Shown here: positions 6,138 through 7,895 of the stretch, one piece after another
How the letters are laid out: each line of letters starts with the position of its first letter
Position numbering within the stretch: position 1 is the stretch's first letter
Assembly: GCA_900547555.1 (NCBI GenBank)
Contig: URHG01000065.1
Location: 1-7,895 of the forward strand
Reading direction: 5' to 3'
From: an uncultured Porphyromonadaceae bacterium
Lineage (GTDB): Bacteria; Bacteroidota; Bacteroidia; Bacteroidales; UBA11471
DNA length: 7,895 nt
Notes under the pieces: generated by a model
What the model saw: the letters and a program-made list of their open reading frames with translations, nothing else
Told to the model about the DNA's origin: nothing
Databases searched by the model: none
Position numbers and translations under genes: made by a program

Positions 6138-7376
6138 ATGAAAAGAGGTCTTTACAATTTGGGAATACGCTCGTACAGGCTGTTGGTAAAAATAGCCTCC
6201 CTGCGTAACCCCAAAGCCCAAAAGTTGATAACGGGTCAAAGGAACATCTTTCCTTACCTCGAAAAGAATGTTCTGAAAGAGGGCGGTTACATTTGGATAC
6301 ATGCCTCATCGCTGGGAGAGTTTGAGCAAGGACGCCCTCTCATCGAAAAAATAAAGGAATCGTACCCCGACAAAAAAATAGCGATTACGTTCTTCTCCCC
6401 TTCGGGTTACGAAGTACGTAAAAATTACCCGTTGGCCGACCTGATTTGTTATCTGCCGTTCGACCTGCCCAACAATGTAAACCGGTTTCTCGATTTGGTA
6501 AAACCGTCGGTTGCCATTTTCATCAAATACGAATTTTGGGGCAATTACCTGCGGGAGTTGCGTCGACGCCAAATACCCACTTACATCGTATCGGCGATTT
6601 TCCGACCCGACCAGATATTTTTCCGACCCTACGGAGAGTTGTTCCGGCGTATGCTTCGCACGTATGCGCACTTGTATGTTCAAAACGAACAATCGCGAGA
6701 GCTGTTGGCCGGAATCGGAATCAACAACGTATCGGTCATAGGAGATACCCGATTCGACAGGGTCGTTGACATACGCCGGCAAGCCAAAGAATTGCCCATC
6801 GTCAAAACTTTTGCTGCCGATAAAAGTGTCCTTGTTGCCGGAAGTTCATGGCCCAAAGACGAAGATATTCTCATCGACTACTTCAACAGACACCCCGAAT
6901 TACGGCTCATTATTGCTCCGCACGAAATTCACGAAGGGCATATTTCCGATATAATCGGCAAACTGAAACGTCCCTTTGTGCGGTATTCCCAGACCGATGA
7001 AAAAGCGGCGGCAACAGCCGATTGCCTGATCATCGACTGTTTCGGGCTACTATCTTCGATCTACCAGTACGGACAGATTGCCTACATCGGAGGAGGTTTC
7101 GGCGTAGGCATACACAACGTACCCGAAGCGGCAGTCTACGGCATACCGGTCATATTCGGCCCGAACTACAAAAAATTCAGGGAAGCCAAAGCGCTGACCG
7201 CAGCGGGAGGAGCATTTTCCATCAATGACACTTCCGAATTCGAGGCCCTGATGAAACATCTCGAAGACGACCGGAGTTATCGGTTGCAATGCGGGGAAAT
7301 AGCGGCAGAATATATTTACTCCAATACCGGTGCCACAAAAAAAATTTTGGACGACATAGCTCCGGTTTTGCAATAA
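6138..7376 (+). CDS. waaA: 3-deoxy-D-manno-octulosonic acid (Kdo) transferase
   Basis: The 412-residue product (also called KdtA) is the family 30 glycosyltransferase that moves Kdo from CMP-Kdo to the lipid A precursor, the first step of the lipopolysaccharide inner core, on the cytoplasmic face of the inner membrane. The N-terminal segment GLYNLGIRSYRLLVKIASL (4-22) is the usual membrane-association region. The first Rossmann-like domain carries HASSLGEFEQGRPL (55-68), in which E61 matches the catalytic glutamate, and IKYEFWGNY (129-137). The second domain has GSSWPKDE (235-242), APHEIHE (260-266) and the nucleotide-sugar site GGGFGVGIHNVPEAAVYGIP (318-337). All key elements are intact. Whether it adds one or more Kdo residues cannot be read from sequence. 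It starts 17 bases after gltX and ends 6 bases before the HAD gene, so it is probably in the same transcript. Confidence 0.96.
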   Translation: MKRGLYNLGIRSYRLLVKIASLRNPKAQKLITGQRNIFPYLEKNVLKEGGYIWIHASSLGEFEQGRPLIEKIKESYPDKKIAITFFSPSGYEVRKNYPLADLICYLPFDLPNNVNRFLDLVKPSVAIFIKYEFWGNYLRELRRRQIPTYIVSAIFRPDQIFFRPYGELFRRMLRTYAHLYVQNEQSRELLAGIGINNVSVIGDTRFDRVVDIRRQAKELPIVKTFAADKSVLVAGSSWPKDEDILIDYFNRHPELRLIIAPHEIHEGHISDIIGKLKRPFVRYSQTDEKAAATADCLIIDCFGLLSSIYQYGQIAYIGGGFGVGIHNVPEAAVYGIPVIFGPNYKKFREAKALTAAGGAFSINDTSEFEALMKHLEDDRSYRLQCGEIAAEYIYSNTGATKKILDDIAPVLQ

Positions 7377-7382
7377 ATAACA

Positions 7383-7895
7383 ATGAACAAAGCGATTTTT
7401 TTCGATATAGACGGGACTCTCGTCAGTTTCCGCACACACGAAATCGTACCTTCTGCATACGACGCCATTGCTGCATTGCGGAAGAAAGGACATAAAGTAT
7501 TCATTGCCACCGGCCGCCCTTTACATCTCATCAAAGGTTTGAGAGACGCACAATTCGACGGGTACATCACCTTCAACGGCAGTTATTGCCTCACCTCCGA
7601 CGGAGAAGAAATCTATTGCGACGCTATATCCCCGAATGAATTATCGGCTTTGTGCCGGCACGAGCAGCAACGTGGGCCGTATCCTTACGCATTCATGGGA
7701 CTCGACCGGGTTACCGTTAACTATATCAACGACCGCGTCGTCGATGTTGCCCGGCTTCTCGACCTGCCCGTACCCGCTGTCGACAATATGGAAAACGTAG
7801 CCCGGGACGAACGTATCATACAAATCAACCTGTACACCGATGAAGCCGACGAATCGCCCGTCATGCAAGCCATTCCCCACTGCATCTCCAATCGT
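7383..7895 (+). CDS. Cof-type HAD-superfamily hydrolase, N-terminal part
   Basis: The first 171 codons are present and the frame is still open at the window edge. The protein begins MNKAIFFDIDGTLVSF, with the HAD nucleophile D8 and acid/base D10 in motif I. IATGRP (41-46) supplies motif II with T43, and ITFNGSY (62-68) is the segment that typically follows in Cof/IIB phosphatases. The residues after about 80 would be the start of the type C2 cap, which decides substrate choice. Known relatives act on sugar phosphates, nucleotides or flavin precursors, and many are promiscuous, so the substrate cannot be named. Motifs III and IV lie outside. Although adjacent to waaA, it is not the small capless Kdo-8-phosphate phosphatase KdsC. 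The 6-base gap after waaA suggests co-transcription. Confidence 0.88.
   Translation, partial: MNKAIFFDIDGTLVSFRTHEIVPSAYDAIAALRKKGHKVFIATGRPLHLIKGLRDAQFDGYITFNGSYCLTSDGEEIYCDAISPNELSALCRHEQQRGPYPYAFMGLDRVTVNYINDRVVDVARLLDLPVPAVDNMENVARDERIIQINLYTDEADESPVMQAIPHCISNR

Noticed and set aside
5794..6309. A 171-codon minus-strand frame spanning the gltX-waaA junction
   Set aside because: It is antisense to two well-supported genes and shows no protein family features.
1..7895. CRISPR array, insertion sequence, prophage or defence system
   Set aside because: I found no regularly spaced repeats, transposase, integrase or paired terminal repeats; all long frames are explained by housekeeping families.

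Overview
The window looks like a chromosomal segment from a member of the Bacteroidales (phylum Bacteroidota). Three things point there. The genes themselves are Bacteroidota-like: rpmH paired head-to-head with efp rather than with rnpA, a GH88 glycan-degrading enzyme, and a Kdo transferase next to gltX. The promoters match the Bacteroidota form TTTG-N19-TAnnTTTG instead of TTGACA/TATAAT. The start codons lack strong Shine-Dalgarno sequences. The Kdo transferase implies a Gram-negative cell with lipid A. I see no mobile element, CRISPR array, tRNA or rRNA.

Left block (1-2629): the last 71 codons of a GH88-type unsaturated glucuronyl hydrolase on the + strand converge on a minus-strand run. 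Read in transcription order, that run is efp (elongation factor P), a hairpin terminator, a membrane-attached family 2 glycosyltransferase, and radC. The glycosyltransferase and radC share one base (TAATG) and are probably translationally coupled.

Centre (2630-2801): a compact divergent control region. It holds a perfect Bacteroidota promoter for efp, a possible second efp promoter with the same geometry, and the rpmH promoter. A perfect 10-bp inverted repeat places one arm on the rpmH -7 box and the other on the candidate second efp -7 box.

Right block (2802-7895): rpmH with its own terminator, then a tight same-strand series of xseA, xseB, gltX, waaA and the start of a Cof-type HAD hydrolase. 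Gaps between these genes are 12, 47, 17 and 6 bases, so they probably form an operon, although I could not find a consensus promoter before xseA. The series combines DNA repair (exonuclease VII), tRNA charging (GluRS) and lipopolysaccharide core initiation (Kdo transferase).

The gene content is ordinary housekeeping, and I see no undescribed multi-gene system. The parts most worth a second look are the symmetric divergent promoter region, the coupling of radC to a glycosyltransferase, and a modest rise in G+C from the left block to the right.
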